In this document: positions 45,212-47,096 of the stretch, in pieces
How the letters are laid out: every line of letters begins with the position of its first letter
Position numbering within the stretch: position 1 is the first letter of the stretch
NCBI GenBank assembly: GCA_009746045.1
Contig: RPFO01000379.1
Coordinates: forward strand, 1-47,096
Direction of reading: 5' to 3'
Length of the DNA: 47,096 bases
Source of the DNA: Mesostigma viride
Taxonomy: Eukaryota > Streptophyta > Mesostigmatophyceae > Mesostigmatales > Mesostigmataceae
The notes under the pieces: model-generated
What the model was told of the DNA's origin: nothing
Databases searched by the model: none
The model's input: only the letters and a program-made list of their open reading frames with translations
Made by a program: the position numbers and the translations under genes

Positions 45212-45816
45212 AATAAGGCCTGCACGCCGCCGAACGTCTGCGCGGCCTTGTTATTCCTCAACAAGATCATCACGACGCTACCTATCAAAAACACGAGCCC
45301 CACGCCGGCCATGCCGAGGCTGAGGTACTTCGCGAAGGGACCCACGCAGCATTGACGGAGGGTCCCGACGGGATCCGCGGGCTCCCATTCGACCTTCACC
45401 TCGTCTCCCGCCTTCGCCTGCTTCTCGCCCTCGACGAACATCTTGGCGCCGTGCTCCTTCCCTTCGTGCGTGAACACGACGTCGACGAGACACCTCCACG
45501 TCTTGATCGTACTCGTGGAGGACGTCGTGGTGGTCGTGGACTGCCCCCCGGTCCACGTGCCCTTCGTGCGGCTGTTGTTGCTCGTGACCGTCTTCACGAC
45601 CTCCTCGCACTTCAGCTTCGGGTTCTCGGACTTGTCCGCCGCGTCGGCCTTGTGGACGAGCGTGACGCGCGCGGTGCCCTGGACGTACTTCTTCCTCCGG
45701 AGGAAGAGCACCGTGCCCCCCGCCAGGAGCGCGGTGCCGACCACGATCCCGAGGACCGACGACCCGATCATCGCGACCTTGCCGATCGTCTGTACAGATC
45801 CCACGAGCGAATCCAT
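45208..45816 (-). CDS. Membrane protein with DUF3592-like domain
   Basis: This encodes 202 residues. Transmembrane segments are at about 12-38 (VAMIGSSVLGIVVGTALLAGGTVLFL) and 165-186 (LSLGMAGVGLVFLIGSVVMILL). The loop between has beta strands ARVTLVH, CLVDVVFTHEGKEHGAK and AGDEVKVEWEPADP, the y.V.f...g.......GdeV.V.y.P.dP pattern of DUF3592-type membrane proteins. A polythreonine/serine insertion interrupts it. A CGTATAG element precedes the ATG. It is probably a virion or organelle-membrane protein; the role is unknown. Confidence 0.6.
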   Translation of the reverse strand: MDSLVGSVQTIGKVAMIGSSVLGIVVGTALLAGGTVLFLRRKKYVQGTARVTLVHKADAADKSENPKLKCEEVVKTVTSNNSRTKGTWTGGQSTTTTTSSTSTIKTWRCLVDVVFTHEGKEHGAKMFVEGEKQAKAGDEVKVEWEPADPVGTLRQCCVGPFAKYLSLGMAGVGLVFLIGSVVMILLRNNKAAQTFGGVQALF

Positions 45817-45842
45817 GCTATACGAAATAGGAGACGAAAAAA

Positions 45843-46621
45843 TTACGCGGCCGCGGCGTCCGGGAGGTGTTCGACCACCTCGAACGTCGGCTGCCCGCCC
45901 TCGAGCACGATCTCGGTCGGTACGGCGCCTTCCTGCACGGGCCCTGCCTCGCCCTTGGCGCCGGCTTCTTTGCTGGCCCGGATGCGGTCCTGGTTAAACT
46001 CCTTCGACTTGAGCCGGTCCTCGTGGTACTTCCCCATGATCCTGTCGAGCCGCTCGTCGGTGTATCGGTGCTTGACGCCGGCACGGATGTCGTCCGGCAG
46101 CGGGAGGACGATCCAATTGTACATGGACACGACGAAGATGTCGAAGTCGGGGTCCGCCTTCATGATCTCCTCGGCGTGTTTCTCGGCCTCGGCCATGTCG
46201 TCGAACGACCCGCGGAGTTTGAGCGCCAAGTGGTCCGAGCGCGGGGGCACGACCACACTGACGACCGCGAACTTTTGTCCCTTGACGTGGATGGACTCGG
46301 GGTCCTCCTTCGCCTCGACCTTCCGCCTGGGGACCGGCGGGATCTCGCCCTCCTCGAGCTCCTCGGCCGTGGCGGCGGCGGTGGCGGCCGACTTGGACGG
46401 GGCGGAGGAGACGGGCAGAGTCAGGTCGGGTTCGATGACCAGACGCTTGGATTCTTCGGACGAGGGACGGGCTCTTCCGCCGCGACGGGCGGGGGCGGCG
46501 CGGACTCCTCGCCGCGATCGGGCATCACGCCGGTCGCCTGGAACCGCGCGTGTTCCTCCTCGGAGAGGATGATGGGAGCGCCGACCGAGACGTTCATGAA
46601 CTTACCGTTGTTCGATGCCAT
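45843..46621 (-). CDS. DUF5832-like protein, one frameshift
   Basis: This encodes about 260 residues from ATG 46621. The N-terminus is low complexity (Pro/Ala/Glu). The frame breaks near 46455, and the next frame continues with acidic/basic linkers and then the domain. The core, HVKGQKFAVVSVVVPPR...LALKLRGSFDDMAEAEKHAEEIMKADPDFDIFVVSMYNWIVLPLPDD, matches the F.vvs...p......lK.rG.f.t.eeA..ha..i...dp.fdi.v...g.W.p.p pattern of this family, which occurs in many giant viruses without a known function. The C-terminus is helical (RYTDERLDRIMGKYHEDRLKS). Confidence 0.65.
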
Positions 46622-47054
46622 CGGGATGGTTCTCGTACGGGGCGGCGTTTTTTTTGAAGCCCCATGGAACGCGCCCGACGGACCCTTCGCTGACCGGCGG
46701 GCGCGTCGTGCCATTCCTCCGCTTCGTCGTCCGACTTGTCCACGGCGTCGTGGTATCCGTCCGTCCCCTTGTACTCCATATTGTCGAACCTGTCCTTGGC
46801 CATGCCGTACCACCACTCGTCGCCGTACCGCTCTTCGTACGTCTCCGCCGGACGATTCTTCTCGCGCTCTTCCTTCCGCGCCTTGTGCCTATCACGCGCC
46901 TCTTGAGCGGCAGCCCCGCGTAGTATTCCTTGTCTTCCCGCTCGACATGATCCAAATACTCTTTCGTGTTCATCGTTCCCTTGTACGAGGGATTCCATTG
47001 CATTTTGTGTCGTCGATCTTTCATTCGTTTCTCCTCCAATTGCTCGCGAGTCAT
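46602..47054 (-). CDS. Charged hypothetical protein, frame-broken, near window edge
   Basis: From ATG 47054 (MTREQLEEKRMKDRRHKMQW) the first frame runs to about 46920. An adjacent frame continues ARDRHKARKEEREKNRPAETYEERYGDEWWYG and DEAEEWHDAP, and a further shift gives a tail ending at 46602. It is rich in E, K, R, D, Y and W, so probably an unstructured or coiled structural protein. The gene may start upstream of the window, because the frame is open to the right edge. The 3' end overlaps the start of the DUF5832-like gene. Confidence 0.45.
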   Translation of the reverse strand: MTREQLEEKRMKDRRHKMQWNPSYKGTMNTKEYLDHVEREDKEYYAGLPLKRRVIGTRRGRKSARRIVRRRRTKSGTATSGGTAWPRTGSTIWSTRGRTDTTTPWTSRTTKRRNGTTRPPVSEGSVGRVPWGFKKNAAPYENHPDGIEQR

Positions 47055-47096
47055 GTCGGCAAACCTCAGAGGTGTTGTTGTTATTGGTCCCAAGCC

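Overview
The window is a gene-dense, GC-rich (roughly 60-65 % by eye), intron-free stretch with short intergenic gaps, genes on both strands and several overlapping or divergent pairs. It carries typical Nucleocytoviricota (giant virus) genes: a D5-type SF3 helicase (41.8-44.0 kb), a VLTF2-like late transcription factor with a CxxC...CxxxC zinc finger (26.9 kb), a DUF5832-type protein (45.8 kb), a candidate ssDNA-binding protein (35.7 kb), KilA-N proteins, a NifS-like cysteine desulfurase (13.6 kb) and a TRAF/RING-type zinc-finger protein (39.5 kb). No rRNA, tRNA, Shine-Dalgarno pattern or spliceosomal structure was seen. The best guess is a GC-rich virus of amoebae or other protists, or an endogenised copy of one; I cannot place it in a named family.

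Layout: 0-5.7 kb holds two tandem copies of a repetitive fibre/adhesin-like gene, the distal one decayed. 5.7-10 kb has small proteins, a thermonuclease, zinc-binding proteins and small membrane proteins. 10-13.6 kb is one long coiled-coil protein of lower GC, followed by the cysteine desulfurase. 14.8-16.7 kb has a TATA-driven unknown gene and three tiny membrane proteins. 16.7-20 kb carries an ADP-ribosyltransferase-like protein and a zinc metalloprotease. 21.3-25.4 kb is an accessory island: a 54-bp minisatellite, two tandem KilA-N genes with duplicated leaders, a 218-bp-offset direct repeat, a ~610-bp fold-back element and four regularly spaced palindromes. 25.4-36.4 kb has an acidic protein, the VLTF2-like gene, large proteins of mosaic composition, an acetyltransferase-like protein, an HNH-like protein and the SSB candidate. 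36.4-47 kb has a second metalloprotease, a VSR-like nuclease, the TRAF-like protein, the helicase, membrane proteins and DUF5832.

A recurrent oddity is that many otherwise well-formed genes are split between reading frames, several at runs of G, C or A. That is most simply explained by indel errors in the assembly, though real decay (as in an integrated copy) is not excluded. Products of split genes are described as found; coordinates span the whole gene. Many start codons are preceded at short distance by a TATA-like motif (TATAC/TATAA), suggesting short-leader transcripts. Taken together the genes cover DNA replication and repair (helicase, SSB candidate, nucleases), late transcription (VLTF2), virion surface and membranes (fibre, small membrane proteins, coiled-coil proteins) and host manipulation (ADP-ribosyltransferase, TRAF/RING, metalloproteases).
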